Assembly (NCBI GenBank): GCA_030374765.1
Contig: JARGXX010000012.1
Coordinates: 310,001 to 374,000, forward strand
Origin: Agarophyton chilense
Taxonomy: Eukaryota > Rhodophyta > Florideophyceae > Gracilariales > Gracilariaceae
Direction of reading: 5' to 3'
Length of the DNA: 64,000 nt
In this document: piece by piece, positions 33,321 to 43,352 of the stretch
How positions within the stretch are numbered: position 1 is the stretch's first letter
Layout of the letters: every line of letters starts with the position of its first letter
Notes under the pieces: model-generated
Seen by the model: the letters and a program-made list of their open reading frames with translations, nothing else
The model's database searches: none
Told to the model about the DNA's origin: nothing
Program-made: the position numbers and the translations under genes

Positions 33321-35618
33321 CTAAGCTTGGGGCTCAGCGTTGTCCTTGCAAAGGACCTGGGGTTGCGCGGACACCGCGCTAGGTCGTAGGGCCTGGTATC
33401 CTCTTCGTGGAGGCGTGAGTCCTGCCACGTAGTAGACCATCGCCGGCATCCTTGCCGCTATCTCTGGAGAGGCCTCCATTATACGCTGTCGAGCCTGCGC
33501 TCGCATGGCCGGAGTGATCCACTCGCAATCAGCGACCACGTGGTCGGGATTGGCGCACAAGTAACAAGCTCCGTAAGCTTCGCGTCGCTGCGCATGCTGG
33601 CTCCACTGGAGCCTTCGATCAACCCATCCAACGCGCTTGGGCTGCGCCCACTCCTCCATACGGGGGTTATAGTTTGGCACTACCGGAAGCGCGGGGTCAC
33701 TCTGTCCCAACGGGTCAGATTGCGGAAGGGTTTCCGCCTCTGTTGTGCTACAACTGTAGCTTGGGTCCGTAGGCGGACCCTCTACATCGGTGCCGATAAG
33801 CAGTATGGCGTCGTCGCCAAGAATACGGCCTGTCAGGGCCGTATCGGTGGAAAGGGTCGTACCCTCCAATGACATCACCGGTGCCTTAACCTGATACAAC
33901 TTAACATTCAACGGATGCCTGAGCGGTCGCGTCAGCCTTGACGTATGTCCATGAGACATAGCCAGTTCAACCACAGCGTCCAAGGTCGTAAATCGATCGC
34001 GGTGGAGCTGGCGGTCTCGTGTCACACACGAAGCGACGCTGGGCAAGAGCCCTTCGATGAAGGAAGCAGTTTGCTCTTCCTGTGAATAAACCCCACCAAG
34101 CCTCGAGAACTTCAGGCGTACACGCTGTCCGAAAGACTGCTCAGTCTCACTAGCCCTCTGGCGTAGCAATCGGAGATCACGTACTAGATCCTGGATATAC
34201 TCATCCTTCGCGTAGCTGCGCAGCAGCCATTGGATAGCCTCTGGCCATGACTTGATTCCCGTGGAGGAATCGTCAATCGCGTCCACGTGCAAAGCACTGT
34301 CGTACGCTATACGGGCATTGCCCGTCAGGAAGTACGGGAGTACTAACTTTGCCATACCTTCGGAGATTCCGTTGTTATTGGCCTCGCGTTTGAACGCGGC
34401 TAAAAAGGTCAGGACTGACATAGGATCTTCTCCGTCGAACCGATGGTTCGCCATGGTGGTATTGAACCGCTTGACCATAGAAGCGACACGTCGCTTAACT
34501 TTCGAGCTCTCGCTTGTTGCTCGATTATCTAACCGATATGTCTTGTACGACAAGACTTTCTTGAAGCGGCTATTAGCAGGGTTAATCTCTGCGAGATTAT
34601 GCTTCCGCAAGTCCGCACCGGACTCTGAGCTCGAGGATGATGTATCATCCGTGGACGAAGATTCCGAACCAGATTTGCGCTTCACCTTAGAGCGTTTGCG
34701 CTCCTGCTTGGCTTTGGAAGCCCTGGGCTTGTGTGAGGTAACCTCACCTTCTGATGGAGAAGTACCATGCTTCATAAAGAATGCCACCTGGCCTTGCAGG
34801 GCAGCTCGTTGGAACTCTAGGTCCTCAACCTTCTTGTCCAGGTTGACAATTCGAGTCTCCAGGCCCTGGAGCTCCTGTCCATTAGAAGTAACACCTCCTC
34901 GTTGTGTGGCATGCAACACCTGGCGGGGGATCTTGACCGCAAGAAAAGATTGAAGGCGTTGTTGCAGCGCAGCTTGCACTTCACCTACAACCTTCACAGT
35001 GAGTTCGGCGAGTCGAGCTTCGAGGGATTCCCTCCAACTCCGCTCAGCCTCGTTAACCTGCTGGGTCACGAGCCTGGGCACGAGGTCTACGACCTCGGCC
35101 ACGACGAGCTGTCGGACTTGCACCGGTACTACGTCCATTGGAGGTCTTGGGGATGGAGTTTCATCCACGTTGATGGGAATTCCTCCCGTGGGTGGGGCAT
35201 GAAGACCTTTTTCAGGGGGAAACACCTTACTGGGACGAACAGTATCAGTCGTCGTAGATTGCTGCGCTGAGGGGTCCAGCCTCGGTAAGGGAAGGGGAGT
35301 GAACTCCACCCTAGGCGAGGTAGCAAGAGCTACCAATGGTGTGTTCACTGGCACACTAAGACCTGCGGGTCCGGAGGATGAAGGTTCTTCCACGACTGGC
35401 GAGGGTGAGGAGGCAGCATCTCTCGGAGTCGCTGACTGCACCTCCCCGGGCTTCGGGCCATGGGCTAACTGGGCAACTCGGAAACGTTTCCGGGGTTTGC
35501 TTCCGCTGAGTGCTGAGGCGTTGCTCTTTGTAGAACTAGCCTCTTGACGACTGCCCCGAACGGACTGATTGTCGTTCGAAGTCGAACGCCTGAAGGAAGC
35601 ACCTGATCGGGTGCTCAT
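33321..35618 (-). CDS. gag: gag of the inner element
   Basis: The 765-codon frame is intact and starts MSTRSGASFRRSTSND. A Pro/Ser-rich N-terminus leads to a helical coiled-coil segment, an acidic/basic linker and a capsid-like retrotransposon gag domain (about residues 385-540, including SVLTFLAAFKREA and YAKDEYIQDLVRDLRLL). A CCHC zinc knuckle, CYLCANPDHVVADC, lies near residue 690. It should assemble the particle that packages element RNA. It ends about 115 bases before the first pol methionine, in a different frame. Confidence 0.9.
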   Translation of the reverse strand: MSTRSGASFRRSTSNDNQSVRGSRQEASSTKSNASALSGSKPRKRFRVAQLAHGPKPGEVQSATPRDAASSPSPVVEEPSSSGPAGLSVPVNTPLVALATSPRVEFTPLPLPRLDPSAQQSTTTDTVRPSKVFPPEKGLHAPPTGGIPINVDETPSPRPPMDVVPVQVRQLVVAEVVDLVPRLVTQQVNEAERSWRESLEARLAELTVKVVGEVQAALQQRLQSFLAVKIPRQVLHATQRGGVTSNGQELQGLETRIVNLDKKVEDLEFQRAALQGQVAFFMKHGTSPSEGEVTSHKPRASKAKQERKRSKVKRKSGSESSSTDDTSSSSSESGADLRKHNLAEINPANSRFKKVLSYKTYRLDNRATSESSKVKRRVASMVKRFNTTMANHRFDGEDPMSVLTFLAAFKREANNNGISEGMAKLVLPYFLTGNARIAYDSALHVDAIDDSSTGIKSWPEAIQWLLRSYAKDEYIQDLVRDLRLLRQRASETEQSFGQRVRLKFSRLGGVYSQEEQTASFIEGLLPSVASCVTRDRQLHRDRFTTLDAVVELAMSHGHTSRLTRPLRHPLNVKLYQVKAPVMSLEGTTLSTDTALTGRILGDDAILLIGTDVEGPPTDPSYSCSTTEAETLPQSDPLGQSDPALPVVPNYNPRMEEWAQPKRVGWVDRRLQWSQHAQRREAYGACYLCANPDHVVADCEWITPAMRAQARQRIMEASPEIAARMPAMVYYVAGLTPPRRGYQALRPSAVSAQPQVLCKDNAEPQA

Positions 35619-35700
35619 GACTGGGTCCAGGTGACGACCTGGGCAAAAAGACGAGTATCTCCTTGAATTTGAAGAAGTGAGACTGCGTAGTCTCTTGTAT

Positions 35701-35718
35701 TTCTAAGTCGGGAGACCA
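35701..35718 (-). other. Primer-binding site of the inner element
   Basis: On the minus strand TGGTCTCCCGACTTAGAA starts four bases after the LTR end. The priming tRNA could not be named from the complementary 3' end. Confidence 0.8.
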
Positions 35719-35722
35719 GAAA

Positions 35723-36901
35723 TGTAACGCAATGCGCTACTCGGGAGACCAGCTGCGGGCGGCGAGAGCTACACACAGGCAGAGCCTGGAAAGCCGGGGT
35801 CGGCTATCTGGCCTTAGAGTCCGCAACGACTCAAGAGAGACGTCGTCGCCAGGCGAGGAGTGTCTACTAGGCACAGACTCCTATCGTTCCACAGGAGCCC
35901 TTGGCGTCCGGAAGACGTGCTCGGAGTGGTGTCGATCCGACACGAACCGAAGTGATCGGCCTGGATATACGCCGCGTATGACGAGTAGCCGGGGCGAGCC
36001 CCGGGATTGTACCAGAGCCCGGACGAGCGCCACAACCCTAACGTCGGCAACGGCGCACCAACCACTTCACCCAACGGGTGGCGATAGCAAAGCAGGGCAA
36101 GCCCTGATATTGTACCAGCGCTCAGACGAGAGCGTCTGCTTGGCTATGCCGACTGGCGCCACAAAGTGGTAATCACTCACACCCAACGGGTGACGATAGC
36201 AAAGCAGGGCAAGCCCTGGGATTGAACCAGCGCCCAGACGAATGCGCCTGCCTGGCTTTACCAGCTGCACCTGGAAGTGATACTCACTTATTCGAAGCTC
36301 CCGATCCACACCTCGGTATCCAACGGATACGGGTCTACAATCTGCTCGGGCAGTAGAACTGCCAGCGGCCCAATAGACCGAGCGAAAGTGCAATGCGCCA
36401 CGCGGCGACCGATGGCCGTGAGGGCAAGGACTGGACGGGGAATACTCGATAGGCTAAAACGCGAGAGGTACCCCTGCAGCAGTTGATCAGACTGTTGCCT
36501 GTCTTGTCGGCGTCGACTGGGAACGAAGGTCCGATAACCCTATAGTCTCAAGACACGAACTAGTAGTTCGGAGGGCCTCACGCCTTCTTTCGGACTTTAC
36601 TTCGGTATAGCCCCCGGCGACCCGGCGCTCAAGTACCGCCGGCCGCTTAGCAGTTAGCCAGTACGATAGATTACAACTAATAAATACAATTAAAAATTAC
36701 AAGGCAGCAGTGCAGAGCACTGTATGGTGCCAACCACACGAACTAGCTGCCGTCCATTGCCACACGTATGACACCTAGCGCCATGCACGGTATTTCATCC
36801 TGGCAGTATGCCAGCTATTACGGCGTCGTCACTGTTTAGTGTAAGGAGGTCGGAGGAGGATGGCTTCTTATCCTAAATAAGGGCCGGCGCGTTGCGTCAC
36901 A
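35723..36901 (-). repeat. Inner element 5' LTR (right copy)
   Basis: 1179 bases, nearly identical to 25977-27156. It starts the minus-strand element. Confidence 0.95.
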
Positions 36902-36906
36902 CTTGA

Positions 36907-36938
36907 GAGCACTTCCCGTCGCCGGGTTTTGCTACACA
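36907..36938 (+). repeat. Outer element 5' LTR, second part
   Basis: The last 32 bases of the split LTR, after the duplicated CTTGA. They match 46177-46208 and end in GCTACACA. Confidence 0.93.
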
Positions 36939-36940
36939 AG

Positions 36941-36958
36941 TGGTCTCCCCACTTAGAA
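36941..36958 (+). other. Primer-binding site of the outer element
   Basis: TGGTCTCCCCACTTAGAA lies two bases after the LTR end and shares 17 of 18 positions with the inner element's site. Confidence 0.8.
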
Positions 36959-37165
36959 TCCGCTCTCGGACTTTTGGGTTGGTCATCCACGTCTTGGAAT
37001 ATCTCTTGGAAGAGGAAGCACCGTCGTGCAGATTTGTTGTAGTGGTCCCCTTTGGAAAGGGTGGAATTGGTTGTTATTTTTGTTTTGTGTTACGTCATCC
37101 GTTCTCCGGGAATCTCGTGATCGAATTTCATCGTAAACCCGAATCATCGGTGTCGTGTCTGCAGC

Positions 37166-39192
37166 ATGTCGCCGCCTACCCGTGGTTCCAGGACTGGATC
37201 GAACCGTCAAGCGGATTCAGTGCCCCCGGCCCTAGGTCGAGGAGCTCCATTCCCGAAGATCGGAACGATTCCGGTATCGATCCGGATACTCGCAGAGCAC
37301 CCTCAGTGGTTTCAGGTCCTCGAGAGGTCGTGGCTGTGGGCCCAACTCCAGTGGTGGAGACCCCCTCAGCAGGACCCCGAAGTCGGGCCGACCCTGAATT
37401 ACAGCGCCTGGAGACTCGAATCGATATCGCCAACGCGGCTCACATCGAGCTCCTTCAGGAGGTTACTACCCTCCGCCTCAAGGTGGAGGACGCCCAGGTG
37501 CGGGGAGTCGCCGATGACCTTCGTACCATGAGGAGGGATGTGAACTCCCTTTTGGAAAGCATTGGTACCCCTGGGGTCTTTATCCAGGAGTACCGGAGCC
37601 TCGTGGAGGAACACCGCGTGCAAGCGGAACGCTTCCGAGCTCGGCTGGACACCTTCGAGGCCATTATCCGTATGGACGGAGACACAGAAGCCTCGAAGGA
37701 TAAACCCGACGTTTCGGAAGACGAAGAACACCGCTCCGCTAAACGGGACCGCCGCAAGTCCAAGAAGAGGGTTCACCTCCAAGAGGATTTATCGGATTCC
37801 GATCCCAATCGCTTGTCATCGAGTTCGTCCTCCGAATCATCGGATAGTGAAGATGAACGCCGGTCATCCCGGGCGACTCGGTCGAAGGCTACTTACACCT
37901 CTCAAGGGGCAATCCGTACCCGGAAGAAGGGTAGGAAACACCTTGGATTTAGGGAGCTGAAGCCGACGAATCCTCTCTATCGGAAGCTGCTATCGTACCG
38001 CTATTACCGGTTGGATAACCCTTCGGGAGATCGAACATCCCGCGGAACGGGTAGGGTCAAGGACTACATCAAAAGGCTGAGCATCACCCTACAGAAGAGG
38101 GAGTTCACATGAACAGACCCAATTCTGGTGCTCGATTTCCTTGCGAGGTTCGTCCAGGAGGCTGACATCCTCGGTAGGAGTGAAGCGCAAGCGTATCTCG
38201 TATTACCCTATTTCTTAAAGGGGATGGCTGAAGACCAGTTCAACTCCGTCCGTGGATCATCCCGAGCCTCGGAAGGGGGAGTCACGTGCTGGCCCGAAGC
38301 GGTGCAGTACCTCTTGAGGTCATACGCTACTGGAAATGCGATTCAGGAAGCAATCCTTGCATTAAGGGATACGCGGCAGAAGTCGATGGAAACCGAAACG
38401 GTGTATTCAACTCGCTTGAATAAAGCGTTTCACCGATGCGGGAATGTATTCCCCGCCTACGAGAGATGCACCATGTTTGTGGATGGTTTGGACCCCTCGA
38501 TAAGGGCATTGGTTGCCCGACATCGGGAAGAGAAGCGCAAGCTGACCTACTTGGAACTGGTTCAGTACGCTCAGACTGAGGGGGATACTCTCCGTGCCCG
38601 GCAGAACCGAAAGAGTCGGCCGACACGTGCACTCCTCGCCGATGGAGGTAACTCGTCTTCGTCACTCGCAGGAGGCCCTGCCCCTGTGGGGGTCAATGAT
38701 AACATTCACTTCATGGGAAGTAGCCCCGAATCTATGGGTACGTCTGAGTTGCCGTCGACATCCGCTCCGACTACGGATGAAGACCCTGCGCTCTATACCC
38801 AAGGAAGGAGGGTGCCAGCTGCATCGCTACCTTTTGCGAATACCGCTGCTCGGTTCTCTCGCCCCGGATGGAGGGATACAGCACCACGTCGCGTGGATTC
38901 ACGTCCACAACCGAACCCGACAGAGCTGATTTGCTATTTGTGTTACCTCCGTGGTCACAAAGCACCAGACTGCACATTTCCCCTGCGGGAGGGTTCACGA
39001 ATTATCGCTCAGTACGAGGCTCTGACCCCTGAGGAGAACGCTCAAGTCCCGAGTAGGTCCTATGAGGAACAAAGTATACTCCGAGCTCACCTTGCTGACA
39101 AGGATACGGAACTTGTACCCGCGAACGGGGAACAACCGGTCCCCTTCGAGGCAGCTGCACCGAATTCGGTGGGGTACGCTTCGAAAAACTAA
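37166..39192 (+). pseudogene. gag: gag of the outer element
   Basis: The likely start MSPPTRGSRTGSNRQADSV resembles the inner gag start, but that frame is lost after about 120 codons. The rest continues in the frame open from 36940, implying a frameshift near 37200-37290. A second lesion is an in-frame TGA at 38110-38112, just before the capsid-like domain (LDFLARFVQEADILGR ... YLVLPYFLKG). The CCHC knuckle is kept (CYLCYLRGHKAPDC). Domain order and length agree with the inner gag, and sequence divergence is high, so these are different families. Confidence 0.85.
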
Positions 39193-39194
39193 AC

Positions 39195-42082
39195 TTGGGA
39201 GTCTCCCCTGCGGAAGGGGCGTCTTCTAAGCCGGATTTGAAGACGCCCGAGGCGCTCCAGCTTCGCTCCCCAGCTGTGACTATCTTTTCAAGGAGAACGG
39301 CTGACACCGACGTTAACTCGGGAGACTTTAGTGTCTTGCGTCGCCCGTGGATATGGTCCCGTAATCTCCGTATTCCGGATCGAGTTATGGTAATGGCCAA
39401 GCGGAATTATAAAGTATTCGCCGACTTCGGCCTGTCCAACCAGTTTATGGTTCGTCAAATATCTGTCCTGGATACAGGAGCCGCTCCTAACTTAATTCAT
39501 GTTGAATTGTTACCCCCGCTGCTCCGGGTCCAAATTCGTACCGGTCCACGTTTGGATATCGCCGATGCGAACAACAACCCGCTACGGACACTGGGTACAA
39601 TTTCCCTCATGGTGAGGTTAGGCTCCTATCTCGTTCAGCTAGAGTTTATTGTATGCAAGTCACTTGCAGCACCAGTCATACTGGGTTGTGACTTTTGCGA
39701 CCGCTTCGTGGAAGCCATCCGTCCTCGGAATAGAACTGTGGAACTCGAAGACGGGTCTACGATCCCAATCGTTCGTAAACCCTTACAGGGAGGAGCGCGA
39801 ACACGCGTTCCTCTCCCTGTCGCGCAGGAATCTGTGAAGAAGGACCCGGTGTCTACACGGGTAAAGTTTGCGAAGTCAGTGGCTATCCCGCCAGAAACCC
39901 AGGTTTGGGTCACAGTTGTTACCAAGCAAATTGGTGTGCATGTGGTACAACCGAACCCGTCTCTGTATACGCGGCGTCAACTCGCCCTTGGTACTCGTTT
40001 CAAAGTCCATACGGACCACGCATGCTTGTGTTGGCTCCTGGAGATCTCCGAACCCTCGGGCCACCTTATGCGCTGGCGTCTCCGACTGTTGGAATTTGAC
40101 TTTGAGATCCTGTACAAGAAAGGGAAGCTGAACACTCAGGCTGATGCACTATCCCGCTTGGGAACCACAGCGGAAACAGAAAACTACGAGGACGATGACA
40201 TCCCATGTTTTATGGTATCGGACCTCGAGGGAGGAGCTCAACCGCTGACGGATGATGTTTGTCACGATATACTCGTCAACGAGAGTCTGGATTCGCCGAC
40301 CGGCTCTTTTATACCTATCTCTCCAGAGGAGATGATACGCGAGCAACAGCTCTACCCATTCTGTACACGGATTCGGGCTCGCCTCAACGGAGGTTTTCAG
40401 TTACCTTTCGAGGACGACGATCAGGGTTACCAAATCAGGACCGTTGGACCTCGCCCGAGGATAGTGGTGCCGCACACCCTACAACAGAGGGTATTACACC
40501 TCACTCACTATTTGAAGGTTGGCGCCCACCCCAGGGGAAGAAAACTGTACCTCACGTTGAGAAGGGACTTTTACTGGCCGGCAATGGTATTCGATTGTTA
40601 CGCCGTCAGACGGGCCTGCGCCAATTGCGCCAAGAATGACGTCAAACTTCGGAAGCACTCTAAGAAGTTGACGCTGTTCCCGGCACGGGCTCCACTCGAA
40701 TTCGTGGCCATAGACATCCTAGAGGAGTTTATCAGGACGCCCCGAGGTCATCGGTATCTGCTTGTCATTTCTGACAGATTCTTTAAGCTAACGAGAACTG
40801 TGCCGCTGAAGCGGATTACCGCCGCTTCCGTCGCGCAAGCGTTCGTGACCCATTGGGTGTTCGTATATGGTTATCCGACAACGGAGGGCAATTCGCATCA
40901 AAGTTCTTTCAGGATGTATGTCGAATCCTTGATGTAAGGAATTTATTTGTTACTACGTATCACCCTCAGGGGAATGGCCAGGTGGAGAGGTTTAACCGCA
41001 CGATACTCAACGCTTTGAGATCGTATGTTGCGGATCATCCCAAAAATTGGGACTTGTACACAGACGCTATCACGTATGCATACAACACCCAGGTACATCG
41101 GGTTACATCGTTATCCCCATTCGAACTGGTACTGTCGAGGACACCGCCGCCGGTCGCCATCGAGGCTCAACCGACGCTGTCGACGTACCCGTCACCGGGA
41201 TTGTACCGAGAAGCCTGGAAGGAGTGGCTTACGAAGATGGTGCCGATAGCCCGGAAAGCAATGGACAAAGCTCAACGCGCCTACAAGAAGGACTTTGACA
41301 TTCGGGTTCGCAGACCTCTACCTCAGGTGGAGCCCGACGACTTCGTCTTCCTTCGAAAGGAGTACTACAATCCTGAAAAGGAACGTAGGCACAAGCTTTC
41401 GCCAATTGTGGACGGACCCTATCGTGTGGTTTCTGTAGACCCGGACACGGTGGTATTGGATATCGCTAACCGCCACGAACGGATCTCCAGGGACTGCATC
41501 ACACGAGCGCCCAACCCAAATGTGGAAGTGTTGTCGGCACCAACGCTCTCCACAGGGGATGATTCAACGGAAGTTAACCCGTCAGGCGGAGATTCGAACA
41601 CCTGCCCCGTTATACATCCGCACCTGGAACGTGGTTTAACCGACCTACCGGAAACTTCGGATACTCCCGAACCTGGGCCCGCTCCCTCAAGGGCCCAGTC
41701 AACGAACTATTACAGAGTTACTCCCCCACCGGAGGTAATCAAGCCTCCTGGCTCTCCACCTAAGGAGGGGGAGGAGGACTTAGTTCCTTCGCAGGACGAT
41801 GTTTCGGCGTCAGCCAGTCGCCCTAACAGGGAATCTAGTTCTCACAGTGAGACGGGGAGCCCGACCGAGCCGGCGACAGAGAAGTCACAACCCCAGCGTA
41901 TGGGTAGCGACATCACCGCCGACCCAGCCGAGCACGACGTCAGAAAAGATGACGAAACCCCGCCTAGGGAGAGTCGTGTGGAGAACTCCGCACCCGGAAC
42001 GCCTACAGAGCCGACGATCACCCGCAGCCGCGGAAGAGACACTGAGGTGTCGCACACTCAACCCCCGCTTTCTCGGGAATGA
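39195..42082 (+). pseudogene. pol: pol of the outer element, reverse transcriptase deleted
   Basis: The protease is present (VLDTGAAPNLI, VILGCDFCDRFVEAI). At about 39990 the sequence jumps, still in frame, from the region after the protease to the last part of RNase H (FKVHTDHACLCWLLEI). The whole reverse transcriptase and most of RNase H are therefore missing, roughly 1.4 kb by comparison with the inner copy. The integrase follows (zinc domain around HYLKVGAHPRGRK ... CANCAK; AIDILEEF; SDNGGQFASKFF; YHPQGNGQVERFN). A small deletion near 40870 shifts the frame inside the integrase core. The second frame runs to 42082 with a long Pro/Ser/Thr/Glu-rich tail. Confidence 0.88.
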
Positions 42083-42662
42083 GCTGTGTCAGCGGACCCG
42101 CACGGGGAAGATCTCGACGACGAGGTTGACCAAATTTGGCTCTCGGTTATGGAATGGGAATAGAATCTCCTATGGAGACACTGGAACCCTCAGGAATGGG
42201 AAAGAAATGAGTGAGACCCGTCGGGGACAGCTCAGGAGAGTGCTAGCGCGTGCCTAAAGTGCCACCTCATATCCGCTTGCGGAGTGGCAACCGGCGCCCG
42301 CGCATTTATGTGGCCCACGTCGAATGGCACCGAGCCAATCAAAAGGCTCTGACGACCAACCGTCGCGCAAACCGCATCCGTCACACGGCGCGTTGCACAA
42401 GAGCAACCTTCGTCCCCGTAGCTCGGGTTGACGTTGAAGTCTTATCCCCCTGAGATTGGAGACGCTACCGCGTCGCGGTTTCTCAACCGTCACGGAATTT
42501 AAGAACACCGTTGTTATCGGGAAGATCTCAGCTTTAAGAAAAACCCAAAACTGGGCCGTTTTGACTCCGTAGACGGAAGTTACAACGTAGCCCACAGGCC
42601 ACTCGGCGCCGTTTGGACGAAGTGCTGAGACCCGCTCGCAACACGGAAAAGAACCCACCGGG
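42083..42662 (+). other. Outer element, region between integrase tail and chromodomain
   Basis: No continuous frame links the integrase tail to the chromodomain. A 67-codon basic frame (42250-42453) may be a remnant of pol. Part of it (LRSGNRR near 42270) recurs around 43498 in the same orientation, suggesting a local duplication. Confidence 0.4.
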
Positions 42663-42953
42663 GTGTGTCTAAACCCTAGGTTGACACCCCCAAGGGAACT
42701 AGAGCGTTCCAAGATGGAAGAGAAGCCCGAACAGGGAAAAGTGTACCCGCAGGAATTCGTTATCGATCGCATCGTGCATCACATCTACACCCCCGAGGGA
42801 GAAGTCCGCTACCAAGTCCGATGGTACGGATTCTCGCCTGATGAGGATACAGTGGAACCCATTGAGCACCTTCCGAGGTCTAAGGATTTATCCTATCACC
42901 GACGCGCTCGGGTAACCTTGCCTCCAAGTCTGGATCGTGCCCAAGCCGGGTAA
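42663..42953 (+). pseudogene. Detached chromodomain of the outer element
   Basis: The segment FVIDRIVHHIYTPEGEVRYQ followed by VRWYGFSPDEDTVEPIEHLP is a chromodomain of the chromovirus integrase type, with the expected Y/W/Y aromatic positions. It lies about 580 bases after the integrase frame and in a different phase. Either the joining region has decayed or it was expressed separately. In active elements the domain guides integration toward marked chromatin. Confidence 0.8.
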
Positions 42954-43352
42954 GCCACCACGGGAACTGGTGTGGATGGGACCTCGAAGTGAGGAAGATG
43001 TTGGACCTCTGAAGAGGAATTGAGGAGAGTATCCCGAAGAACACGTATTGAGAGGGAATGTCTACTGGCCCTCGGCCTAGCGCCGTTAACCGGGGAACAC
43101 AGTACCGGTTATCGGGACAGTTTATGATGAAAAATGAAAAGAAGACCCACGAAGTGGAGAAGAAGATTAAGAAGAAGATTAAACCCTAGGAAGGGAAGAA
43201 GATGAAGACGAAGATGAAGAAGATCCTAAGAAGGAAGAAGAAAAGAAGTAGAAGTTAAGATCCTAGGAACGAAGAAGAAAAGAAGTTATGCAAATATCAG
43301 AAGTTTACTATTGTTGCCAAGCTATGGACTCCACAATTGCCCGAAGGCGGAA
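42954..43352 (+). other. Outer element, purine-rich spacer
   Basis: Contains a GAAGAAGAAAA-rich low-complexity tract at about 43125-43290 between the chromodomain and the tail of the antisense gene. No frame or motif is supportable. Confidence 0.5.

Larger units (their letters stand above)
25977..36901 (-). mobile_element. Inner Ty3/gypsy chromovirus inserted in the outer 5' LTR
   Basis: The element is about 10.9 kb with 1.18-kb LTRs whose ends are inverted repeats (TGTAACGCAATGCGC at the left, GCGCGTTGCGTCACA at the right). It is bounded by the target duplication CTTGA (25972-25976 and 36902-36906). The uninterrupted site is visible in the outer 3' LTR near 46172. It reads on the - strand: primer site, gag, pol with protease/RT/RNase H/integrase/chromodomain, an accessory gene on the opposite strand, purine tract. 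The LTR pair differs at only about six sites by eye, so the insertion is recent. Two stop codons break pol. Confidence 0.95.
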
